Below the pieces are notes generated by a model. It worked only from the letters and a program-made list of their open reading frames with translations. It was not told where the DNA came from and ran no database searches. Both the position numbers and the translations under genes were made by a program. Positions 54,559 through 61,706 of a DNA stretch of 64,000 nt are shown one piece after another. Each line of letters begins with the position of its first letter. Within the stretch, counting starts at the first letter, position 1. The stretch lies in NCBI RefSeq assembly GCF_000982825.1, contig NZ_CP011047.1, positions 3,472,001 through 3,536,000 on the forward strand, read 5' to 3'. The DNA comes from Cronobacter sakazakii. Lineage in GTDB: Bacteria > Pseudomonadota > Gammaproteobacteria > Enterobacterales > Enterobacteriaceae.

Positions 54559-55548
54559 TCATTTTTCACCAGCGCCAGTCAGATCCTTTACAGAATCACG
54601 CTCCATCATTTTTGGCGTGAATATTTGCTGCTCAGTTTCTTCTTCCAGTAATTTTTTCGCGCCGTAACGTGCCATTTCCGTAATTGGGAAGTGAACGCTG
54701 GTCAGACGTGGACGAACAAAATCGGCGCGCTCGCCGCTGTCATAACAGATACAGGAAATATCGTGCGGGATCCTTAAGCCTTTTTCATTAATCGCGAGCA
54801 TGGCCCCCACGGCCATCTCTTCGTTACAGCAGTAAACCGCCGTTGGCTGGTGACGCTCAAGCAGCGCCTGCATGTTCAGATAGCCGCCCTGGAGCGAGTA
54901 ATCCGCCTCCAGACAGGCCACCGGCGTCAGGCCTGCCGTTTCCATGACATCAAGAAAGCCCTGCAGACGCAAACGGCTGGAGGCGCGTGAAAGTGGGCCG
55001 TGGAGACAGGCAATGGCCGTGTGGCCACGCGTGAGAAAATAGCGGGTGGCAAGCGCGCTGGCCCCCCGATGATCAAACGTGACGCAGCGGGATTCCAGCC
55101 CCGGCACGTCGCGATCGAGGATGACAAAGCGTCGCCCCGCCGCCGCCATCGCGCGCAGCGCGTCGTCTTCCAGCATACGCACATGCAGCAACAGGCCGTC
55201 GCAGCGCAGGTTATAGAGCTGGCTGATGGCGTCACGTTCGTTTTGCGCGCTGTCACGCCCCTGCGTCACCAGCAGCTGTTTGCCGTGGCGCTGCGCCTCG
55301 CTCTGTACGGTATCCATCAGCGCGCCGAAAAAGCCGCCGCGGTAAGAGGTGGTGACGAGCCCAATGGTATGGCTCTGGCTGGAAGCGAGCGCGCGCGCCG
55401 CCGGATTAGGCGAATAGCCGAGCGCCTGAATCGCCGCTTCGACGCGCGCTCGGGTTTGTGATTTGACGTTGGTGTCGCCGTTGACCACGCGCGACACCGT
55501 GGCACGTGACACGCCCGCATGGGCGGCGACATCTTCCAGAGTAACCAT
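54559..55548 (-). CDS. LacI-family transcriptional regulator of the beta-glucoside cassette
   Basis: A 329-residue LacI/GalR regulator. The N-terminal helix-turn-helix (VTLEDVAAHAGVSRATVSRV, then the hinge helix NPAARALASSQ) is followed by a periplasmic-binding-like effector domain. It resembles AscG/GalR-type repressors. It is the last gene downstream of the PTS IIC and GH4 genes on the same strand, 63 bases after the GH4 stop. The two palindromes TGAGAGCGCTCTCA at 58318-58384 are the likely operators. The effector is probably a phosphorylated or free beta-glucoside; this is an inference. Confidence 0.9.
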   Translation of the reverse strand: MVTLEDVAAHAGVSRATVSRVVNGDTNVKSQTRARVEAAIQALGYSPNPAARALASSQSHTIGLVTTSYRGGFFGALMDTVQSEAQRHGKQLLVTQGRDSAQNERDAISQLYNLRCDGLLLHVRMLEDDALRAMAAAGRRFVILDRDVPGLESRCVTFDHRGASALATRYFLTRGHTAIACLHGPLSRASSRLRLQGFLDVMETAGLTPVACLEADYSLQGGYLNMQALLERHQPTAVYCCNEEMAVGAMLAINEKGLRIPHDISCICYDSGERADFVRPRLTSVHFPITEMARYGAKKLLEEETEQQIFTPKMMERDSVKDLTGAGEK

Positions 55549-55611
55549 CAGGCGATCCCTTTCATCTGTGAGGCCACCTGATAGTACCCGAAATTTTCGC
55601 GCCGGGTGAGC

Positions 55612-56928
55612 TTATCCCCGGAATTGCGGCAGGTAGTCGCGGTTCAGCGTCAGCACTTCTTCGAGCAGTGATTGGGCAAGTACCGCGTCGCCCACCAGCG
55701 GGTTGGTCACGAGTGCCAGCAGTCCGCTGTCGCGACAGCCTTCCACCGCCGCCTTAATGGTGAGCCGTTCATACGTTTTCACCTGCACCGTTAAGGCGTG
55801 CATCGCAGGTGGCAACGCGCCGAACACCAGCGGGTGCGCGCCCTGCGCGTCCACCACGCAGTTGGTTTCGACCACGGCGTCATCCGGCAGCCCGTGAATA
55901 GCCCCGCGGTTAGCGGCGTTGACCACAAGCGTGGTGCCGCGGTCGTTATGAATGGCATCGATAAGCTCCAGCGCTACCTGCGAATAGAACGCGCCGCCGC
56001 GAAAGCTGAGCTGCTCCGGTTTTTGCGCCAGGTGCGGATCGCTGTACAGCTCGAAGAGTTCGCGCTCTACCGCCATCACCTGTTCGGCGCGGGTGCCACG
56101 ACCGCGCGCCGCCTCAATCTCTTCTTCCAGCATCTGGCGGCTTAAGTAGAAATAGCGGTGGTACGGGCACGGAATAGCGCCGAGCGCGCGCAGCAGCGGC
56201 GCGGGCCACGGGGCTTCCTGGATGTTGTTCATGGTGAGCGTCGCCCCGTTACACAGTTTGTCGAGCACCTCCTGCGTGCGGTCCTCGCCGCGCACCGTCA
56301 CCTGATGCACCCACACCATATGATTCAGCCCCGCAAACCGCAGCGCCACCTCCTGCGATGGCGCGCCCAGCATCGCGGCTATCATATGGTGCATGGTGAC
56401 GGGCATATTACACAGCCCGATGATTTTCGCCCGGCTGTGGCGCTGCACCGCCTCGGTGACAATCGCCGCCGGATTGGTGAAGTTGATTATCCAGGCGTCC
56501 GGCGCCAGCGCTTCCACTTTGCGGGCGATATCCAGCAATACCGGAATGGTGCGTAGCGCTTTGGCAAAACCGCCAACGCCGGTAGTCTCCTGGCCAATCA
56601 GCCCATATTTCAGACCGAGCCGCTCGTCGGCGGCGCGCGCCGGGAGCTGGCCCACGCGCAGTTGCGTCAGCACAAAACGCGCGCCGCGGATCGCTTCATC
56701 GGGCGTGAAATGCACCGTCACGCGCACGTGCGCCAGCCCGTTTTTATCAAGCATACGGCGCGTCAGCCCCGCGATGATCTCTACTTTCTCGCGCCCCGGC
56801 TCGACATCCACCAGCGCAAGTTCATGCAGCCTGATGCTCGCTTTGCGGGCGATAAGCCCTTCCACCAGCTCCGGCGTATAGCTGCTGCCGCCGCCGATAA
56901 TGGCGATTTTAATAGTCTGTTCGGTCAT
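55612..56928 (-). CDS. GH4 6-phospho-beta-glucosidase
   Basis: A 438-residue glycoside hydrolase family 4 enzyme, which cleaves phosphorylated glycosides with NAD+ and a divalent metal by a redox-elimination route. The NAD-binding motif is IGGGSSYTPEL (about 11-21). The metal-site region GLCNMPVTMHH (about 170) carries the Cys and His ligands, with Asn in NFTNPAA. The sequence type is close to CelF/LicH-like phospho-beta-glucosidases rather than alpha-galactosidase MelA. Its start overlaps the IIC stop by four bases, so the enzyme is coupled to the transporter. Confidence 0.9.
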   Translation of the reverse strand: MTEQTIKIAIIGGGSSYTPELVEGLIARKASIRLHELALVDVEPGREKVEIIAGLTRRMLDKNGLAHVRVTVHFTPDEAIRGARFVLTQLRVGQLPARAADERLGLKYGLIGQETTGVGGFAKALRTIPVLLDIARKVEALAPDAWIINFTNPAAIVTEAVQRHSRAKIIGLCNMPVTMHHMIAAMLGAPSQEVALRFAGLNHMVWVHQVTVRGEDRTQEVLDKLCNGATLTMNNIQEAPWPAPLLRALGAIPCPYHRYFYLSRQMLEEEIEAARGRGTRAEQVMAVERELFELYSDPHLAQKPEQLSFRGGAFYSQVALELIDAIHNDRGTTLVVNAANRGAIHGLPDDAVVETNCVVDAQGAHPLVFGALPPAMHALTVQVKTYERLTIKAAVEGCRDSGLLALVTNPLVGDAVLAQSLLEEVLTLNRDYLPQFRG

Positions 56929-58262
56929 GAGGTTCTCCCTGTGGTGTGGGCCGAAGCGGCGACGGCATCGCTTTCCTGCGCCTGCGCGCGCTCCTGGCTG
57001 ATAAGCTGTTTTTCGTACACTTTAAAGAAGGGGTACCAGAGCAGGCCGTCCACGACCAGCAGAACGACCACCAGCAGCGCGGCACGCATATCCCAGGCAG
57101 CGGAAATCATCGCCCCTAGCGGCGCGGGCGCGGTCCAGGGCGCCATCGCCACCATTTTCTGCACCAGATCCATCTCCAGCGCCACATACGCCAGCACGGC
57201 GTTAACCAGCGGTACCAGCAGCAGCGGCACAAACAGCGTCGGGTTCATCACTACAGGCGACCCGAACAGCAGCGGCTCGTTAATGTTAAAGACTGCCGGC
57301 ACAATACTCAGCCGCCCGATGGTTTTCAGATGCGCTGAGCGGCTTCGCAGATACAGCAGCGCCAGCACCAGCGTTGAACCGGATCCGCCGATACACACAT
57401 AGAACGCCCAGAACGGCGCCGTGAGAACCTGCGTGGTCTGCGCGCCCTGAGAGAGCAGCGCCGCATTGGCGGCGATATTCGCCATGAACAGCGGGTTCAG
57501 TAACCCCTGCACCAGATTGTCGCCGTGGATACCCGCAAACCAGAGCAGATTCGCCAGCAGCACACAGAGTAAAATCGCAGGCAGGCTGTCGCCTGCGGCA
57601 ATCACCGGCTGGAAAAGCTGCATCACCGCCGCCGGGATAAGCATCTGGAATTCACTCTGCATGACCAGGCTTAACGGGTAGAGAGTGAGCAGAATGCCGG
57701 TCATCGGCAACAGCAGATCAAACGAGCGCGCGATAGCGGGCGGTACCTGCTCCGGCAGGCGCAGCGTAATGCCATATTTTTTAAGCAGCCGCGTCAGCTC
57801 AACCGACCAGACAGCGCACAGCAGCGCGGTAAACACACCCTGCCCGCCGAGGAAATCGAGCGACAGTTTATTATCAGCCTGCGGCGCGGCCACGAGCAGA
57901 AAGGCGGTCAGTGAGAGCAACCCGGCGGTAAGACCGTCCAGATGGTACGATTTTGCGAGGCTATAGGCCGTCCCGACAGAAACAAACACGCTCATTAACC
58001 CCATCGTCATAAAAAACGGCATGGTGATGGTGTTCCAGTGCGCTTTGGCAAAGCCGAGCCAGAGCCTGCCGAAGGCAGACGTCGTCGACTCATCAAACGG
58101 CGGATTGGCGATGATAAGCATCATGCTGCCAATAATGAGAAACGGCATGGCGCAGATAAAACCATCGCGAATAGCGATGATATGCCGCTGGGTGCCGATA
58201 CGTCCGGCGAGCGGCGCGACATGGCGCTCGACCAGCGCCATCACTCCGGTATAAAGACTCAT
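56925..58262 (-). CDS. PTS beta-glucoside/cellobiose-type IIC permease
   Basis: A 445-residue EIIC protein of the lactose/cellobiose (ChbC/CelB) family with about ten membrane segments. FNINEPLLFGSPVVMNPTLFVP is the family's substrate-site signature. It translocates and helps phosphorylate beta-glucosides such as cellobiose. No IIA or IIB gene is in the cassette or window, so it must borrow these domains, for example from a chb-type system elsewhere. It is the first gene of the unit, behind the two LacI operators. Confidence 0.9.
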   Translation of the reverse strand: MSLYTGVMALVERHVAPLAGRIGTQRHIIAIRDGFICAMPFLIIGSMMLIIANPPFDESTTSAFGRLWLGFAKAHWNTITMPFFMTMGLMSVFVSVGTAYSLAKSYHLDGLTAGLLSLTAFLLVAAPQADNKLSLDFLGGQGVFTALLCAVWSVELTRLLKKYGITLRLPEQVPPAIARSFDLLLPMTGILLTLYPLSLVMQSEFQMLIPAAVMQLFQPVIAAGDSLPAILLCVLLANLLWFAGIHGDNLVQGLLNPLFMANIAANAALLSQGAQTTQVLTAPFWAFYVCIGGSGSTLVLALLYLRSRSAHLKTIGRLSIVPAVFNINEPLLFGSPVVMNPTLFVPLLLVPLVNAVLAYVALEMDLVQKMVAMAPWTAPAPLGAMISAAWDMRAALLVVVLLVVDGLLWYPFFKVYEKQLISQERAQAQESDAVAASAHTTGRTS

Positions 58263-58317
58263 AGCGCACCCCGTGTTGCGTGATACATGCGATTTCCCCC
58301 GTTGCGTGACGTTAAAA

Positions 58318-58384
58318 TGAGAGCGCTCTCAATACATAATCACTGTAACTCAGTCGGCAAAGCGCCATTGTGAGAGCGCTCTCA
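58318..58384 (-). promoter_or_regulatory. Promoter and paired LacI-family operators of the beta-glucoside cassette
   Basis: TGAGAGCGCTCTCA, a perfect 14-bp palindrome, occurs at 58318-58331 and 58371-58384, with centres exactly 53 bp apart (about five helical turns). Between them on the minus strand lie TTGCCG (58360-58355) and TATGTA (58338-58333) at 16-base spacing, so the promoter is enclosed by the operators. The pattern suggests looping repression by the cassette's own regulator. Confidence 0.85.
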
Positions 58385-58454
58385 TTATGGTTATAAAAAA
58401 GACAGCACAGATAAAAGTCGGGAGAAATCCCACCGCGGACGCGGTGGGCGAGCA

Positions 58455-58919
58455 CTAGATGCGGCGCGCCTGCCAGAACTTTTTGCGCCAGTAGACATTA
58501 TCAAGAGAAGAGCGCATCACGCCGCGGCTGGTGGAGGCGTGGATAAACTGGTTATCGGTGTCATAGATGCCGACATGAAGGCCGTTTTGTCCGGAGCCGG
58601 TTTTAAAGAAGACTAAATCGCCAGGCAGCAGCTCGTCCTTGTCAATTTCAGTCCCGATCTCCGCCTGCTGACGGGTTTCGCGTGGCAGCATCAGCGAGAA
58701 ACGATCGCGGAAGGTCATCATCACAAAGCCGGAACAGTCCACGCCACCGCGGCTCATGCCGCCGTAGCGGTAAGGCGTGCCGTACCAGTGGTTCAGCTGG
58801 TCGTTGAGTTCAGCAATCACGGTGATGGAGTCGGAAAGTCGTGCGTTTGGCGGCGGCGCGCGGTGGGAGCTACATCCCGCCAGCAGCAGCGTCGCAACAA
58901 GAAAGATCCATAGCCGCAT
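58455..58919 (-). CDS. nlpC: NlpC lipoprotein, NlpC/P60 endopeptidase
   Basis: A 154-residue lipoprotein with lipobox LLAGC at about 12-16. The papain-like NlpC/P60 domain has the catalytic Cys in GVDCSGFV, His in GLHVGIYD and a third polar residue His in FIHAST. It is expected to cleave peptidoglycan stem peptides in the periplasm. It lies upstream of the insertion and downstream of btuD, as in E. coli. Confidence 0.95.
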   Translation of the reverse strand: MRLWIFLVATLLLAGCSSHRAPPPNARLSDSITVIAELNDQLNHWYGTPYRYGGMSRGGVDCSGFVMMTFRDRFSLMLPRETRQQAEIGTEIDKDELLPGDLVFFKTGSGQNGLHVGIYDTDNQFIHASTSRGVMRSSLDNVYWRKKFWQARRI

Positions 58920-58996
58920 TTTTCAGGCAAATCCTCTGGCCTTGTGATTTTTCGCTAATGTAGCCGCCAGCGCGTCGGCTGGCAAGATGGTCGCGC

Positions 58997-59740
58997 TCAG
59001 AGCGCATTGATAAGCATACTGTGGCCGTCAATCTGTAAACGGCGAAACGGCAAGCCGTAAGCCTCACCGAGCCGGGAGGGCGTCATTACCTCATCACGCG
59101 CGCCCTGGGCGAGCATTTTCCCGTCGCGTAGCAGCCAGACGCGCTGCGCATGACGCAGCGTATGGTTCAAATCGTGACTGCTCATCACCACCGCGATCCC
59201 CGCCTGCGACAACAGAGCCAGAAGCCTGTCGAGCGCGGCCTGCTGCGCGACGTCCAGACTGTTCATCGGCTCGTCGAGGATCAGCAGCCTGCCGTGGGGA
59301 TGATTGCGCGGGTGGATTTGTAAGATAACGCCGGCGAGACGCACGCGCTGCCATTCGCCGCCGGAGAGCGCATTAACCGGACGCGTCAGCTTGTCATCAA
59401 GCATCAGGCTGCGCGTCACCTCTTCCAGCGCGGCGGCGCACTGCGCGCCACCGTGCAGCGTCAAATAGTGCCAGACCGGCATGGCGAATGGCGGCGTCTG
59501 CTGCTGCGTCAGATACGCCCGCTGACGCGACAGCGTGGCCGCGCTCAGCGACGTAAGCGGTTGGCCGTCCAAGAAGATTTCGCCTGCGCCATCAGACAGG
59601 CCCGCCATACGATGCAGCAGCGTGCTTTTGCCCGCCCCGTTAGGGCCGACCAGATGGACAATATCGCCCGCCTCAAGCGTCGCGCAAAGCGGCCCAAGCC
59701 GGGTGCCCACCGCAACATCACGCAACTGCATCAAAGGCAT
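58997..59740 (-). CDS. btuD: Vitamin B12 ABC importer ATPase BtuD
   Basis: A 247-residue ABC ATPase that powers BtuC-mediated cobalamin uptake. Walker A is GPNGAGKST (about 34-42), signature LSGGEWQRVRLA, Walker B LLILDEPMNSLD and the H-loop MSSHDLNHTL. E. coli BtuD has 249 residues. It is two bases after btuE. Confidence 0.95.
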   Translation of the reverse strand: MPLMQLRDVAVGTRLGPLCATLEAGDIVHLVGPNGAGKSTLLHRMAGLSDGAGEIFLDGQPLTSLSAATLSRQRAYLTQQQTPPFAMPVWHYLTLHGGAQCAAALEEVTRSLMLDDKLTRPVNALSGGEWQRVRLAGVILQIHPRNHPHGRLLILDEPMNSLDVAQQAALDRLLALLSQAGIAVVMSSHDLNHTLRHAQRVWLLRDGKMLAQGARDEVMTPSRLGEAYGLPFRRLQIDGHSMLINAL

Positions 59741-59742
59741 CG

Positions 59743-60294
59743 TTACTTCGCCAGCGCCAGCTTAATGGCTTCCATTACGATGGGATCTTCCGGCGTCATA
59801 TCCGGCGAGAAGCGCTGGATCACCTGACCGTCGCGGCCCACGAGGAATTTTTCAAAGTTCCAGAGGATGTCGTCCGGGTAAAGCGGCGCGCGGCCTTTAC
59901 TCGCCATCCGCTCATAGAAACCGCTCTGCTCCGGCGCGACAGCCTTCGGCGCGGCGGCGATGAGCTTCTGATACAGTGGATGGCGGTTTTCGCCGTTGAC
60001 GTCGATTTTGCTGAACATCGGGAACGTCACGCCGTAAGTGGTGCTGCAGAACGTTTTAATTTCGTCTTCGCTGCCCGGCTCCTGACCCAGAAACTGGTTG
60101 CACGGGAAGCCCAGTACGCGAAAGCCGGACGGCTCCCAGGCTTTGTGAATATTTTCCAGCTGCTCATACTGCGGCGTCAGCCCGCACTTTGAGGCGACGT
60201 TAACGATCAACAGCACTTTGCCTTTGTACTGCTCAAGCGAAATGGTTTCACCGTCAATGGTGGTCACTTCGGTATTCAAAATGTCGTGTTGCAT
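59743..60294 (-). CDS. btuE: Thioredoxin/glutathione peroxidase BtuE
   Basis: A 183-residue glutathione peroxidase-fold enzyme; the redox Cys is in NVASKCGLTPQY, with Gln and Trp of the family's catalytic set later (FNFEKFLVGRDG region). It reduces peroxides and, despite its name, is not needed for vitamin B12 uptake in E. coli. It sits between btuC and btuD. Confidence 0.95.
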   Translation of the reverse strand: MQHDILNTEVTTIDGETISLEQYKGKVLLIVNVASKCGLTPQYEQLENIHKAWEPSGFRVLGFPCNQFLGQEPGSEDEIKTFCSTTYGVTFPMFSKIDVNGENRHPLYQKLIAAAPKAVAPEQSGFYERMASKGRAPLYPDDILWNFEKFLVGRDGQVIQRFSPDMTPEDPIVMEAIKLALAK

Positions 60295-60323
60295 AGCTTC
60301 CCCTTAAGAAGAGTGAGATAGAA

Positions 60324-61325
60324 CTAGCGTCCAGCCTTTAATAATAGCCAGATAAATACCGGCGCGCCCAGGGTGGCGGTGACTACGCCAATCGGTAGCT
60401 CTGCGGCCGCGAGCGTCAGACGCGCGATGATATCGGCCGCGAGCAGCACCCCGCCGCCTGCCAGCATCGCGGCAGGCAGTAATGCCCGGTGGTCGGTAAT
60501 GCCGCACAGGCGCAACATATGCGGCACCACAAGGCCGACAAAACCAATCGCGCCGGCCAGCGCCACGCTGACGCCCGCAAGCCAGCCGGTGACGATGACC
60601 AGCGCGTTGCGCCACAGCCAGACCGGCAGGCCAAGCTGACGCGCGGACGTTTCGCCAAGAGAAAGCATATTCAGCGCCCTCGCCTGCATCCCGCCCCAGA
60701 CGAGCGGCGGAATCAGCGCGAGCATCAGCCAGCCCTGCTGCCAGTCGATGCCGCTGAAACCGCCCATCATCCAGTACATGAGCTGGCGCAGATCAAGACT
60801 GGTGGAAAAATAGACGGCCCAGGTCATGAGCGCACTACAGACGATGCCGAGCGCGACGCCTGCCAGCAACAGACGGCTGGTGGAGAGATGGCGCCGCGCG
60901 AAATGCAGCAAAATAAGCGTGGCGATAAGCGCGCCCGCGATGGCGCAGAGCCCGAGCGACCAGCCTGGCAGCACGCCGCCGCCAAGCATGACCGCCGCGA
61001 CCAGCCCCACGCCCGCGCCATTAGAGACGCCAAGAAGCCCGGGTTCTGCGAGCGGGTTTTCAAACAGCGCCTGCATCATCGTGCCGCAGAGCGCAAGCGC
61101 TGCGCCCACCAGCACAACGGCAAGCGTTCGCGGTAGCCTGATTTGCCAGACGAAGAGTTTCCCTGCATCGCCTGCCCATGCCGCAGGCCAGAGCCAGACG
61201 TCGCCCGCGCAGAGGCTCACCATCACCGCCAGTACGAGCGCCAGCGCAAGGCCCATGAGCACGCGTCGCTCGCGGCGGCGTTGGGTATGAATACACAGGG
61301 AAAGTGAGGCGAGTTGAGATTTCAT
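60324..61325 (-). CDS. btuC: Vitamin B12 ABC importer permease BtuC
   Basis: A 333-residue FecCD-family permease with ten membrane helices; E. coli BtuC has 326. Conserved blocks are FENPLAEPGLLGVSNGAGVG, ARRHLSTSRLLLAGVALGI and the coupling region ARQLGLPVW. The ending IWLLLKAGR is identical to E. coli. The frame extends ten codons further upstream to 61355, but ATG at 61325 (MKSQLASLSL) is more plausible. Confidence 0.94.
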   Translation of the reverse strand: MKSQLASLSLCIHTQRRRERRVLMGLALALVLAVMVSLCAGDVWLWPAAWAGDAGKLFVWQIRLPRTLAVVLVGAALALCGTMMQALFENPLAEPGLLGVSNGAGVGLVAAVMLGGGVLPGWSLGLCAIAGALIATLILLHFARRHLSTSRLLLAGVALGIVCSALMTWAVYFSTSLDLRQLMYWMMGGFSGIDWQQGWLMLALIPPLVWGGMQARALNMLSLGETSARQLGLPVWLWRNALVIVTGWLAGVSVALAGAIGFVGLVVPHMLRLCGITDHRALLPAAMLAGGGVLLAADIIARLTLAAAELPIGVVTATLGAPVFIWLLLKAGR

Positions 61326-61363
61326 GCCTTTGATTTTACGGCTCGCTTTACGCACGACAAAGA

Positions 61364-61390
61364 AAAAAGGCCGCGGGATGCGGCCTTTTT
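61364..61390 (-). terminator. Terminator of the pheT-ihfA unit
   Basis: On the minus strand AAAAAGGCCGC-ATCCC-GCGGCCTTTTTT forms an intrinsic terminator 12 bases after the ihfA stop. Confidence 0.85.
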
Positions 61391-61402
61391 GGTCAGGTCA
61401 GA

Positions 61403-61702
61403 TTAATTTTCTTTCGGCGAAGCGTTCTCTACGCGACTTTTCAACTTCTGCCCCGGGCGGAAGGTAACCACACGGCGAGCCGTAATGGGAATATCTTCAC
61501 CGGTTTTCGGGTTGCGTCCGGGACGTTGGTTCTTATCACGCAGGTCAAAATTACCGAAACCGGAGAGTTTTACCTGCTCGCCATTTTCCAGAGCGCGACG
61601 GATCTCTTCGAAAAACAGCTCTACCAGTTCTTTGGCATCCCGCTTGCTAAGCCCAAGCTTATCAAACAGATATTCTGACATTTCAGCTTTTGTAAGCGCC
61701 AT
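61403..61702 (-). CDS. ihfA: Integration host factor subunit alpha
   Basis: A 99-residue DNA-bending protein; E. coli IhfA also has 99 residues and differs little. The beta-arm region includes [18 protein letters not shown], with the proline that intercalates into DNA. It works as a heterodimer with IhfB in recombination, replication and sigma-54 transcription, including at FhlA-dependent genes. It lies four bases after pheT. Confidence 0.98.
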
Positions 61703-61706
61703 AGGT

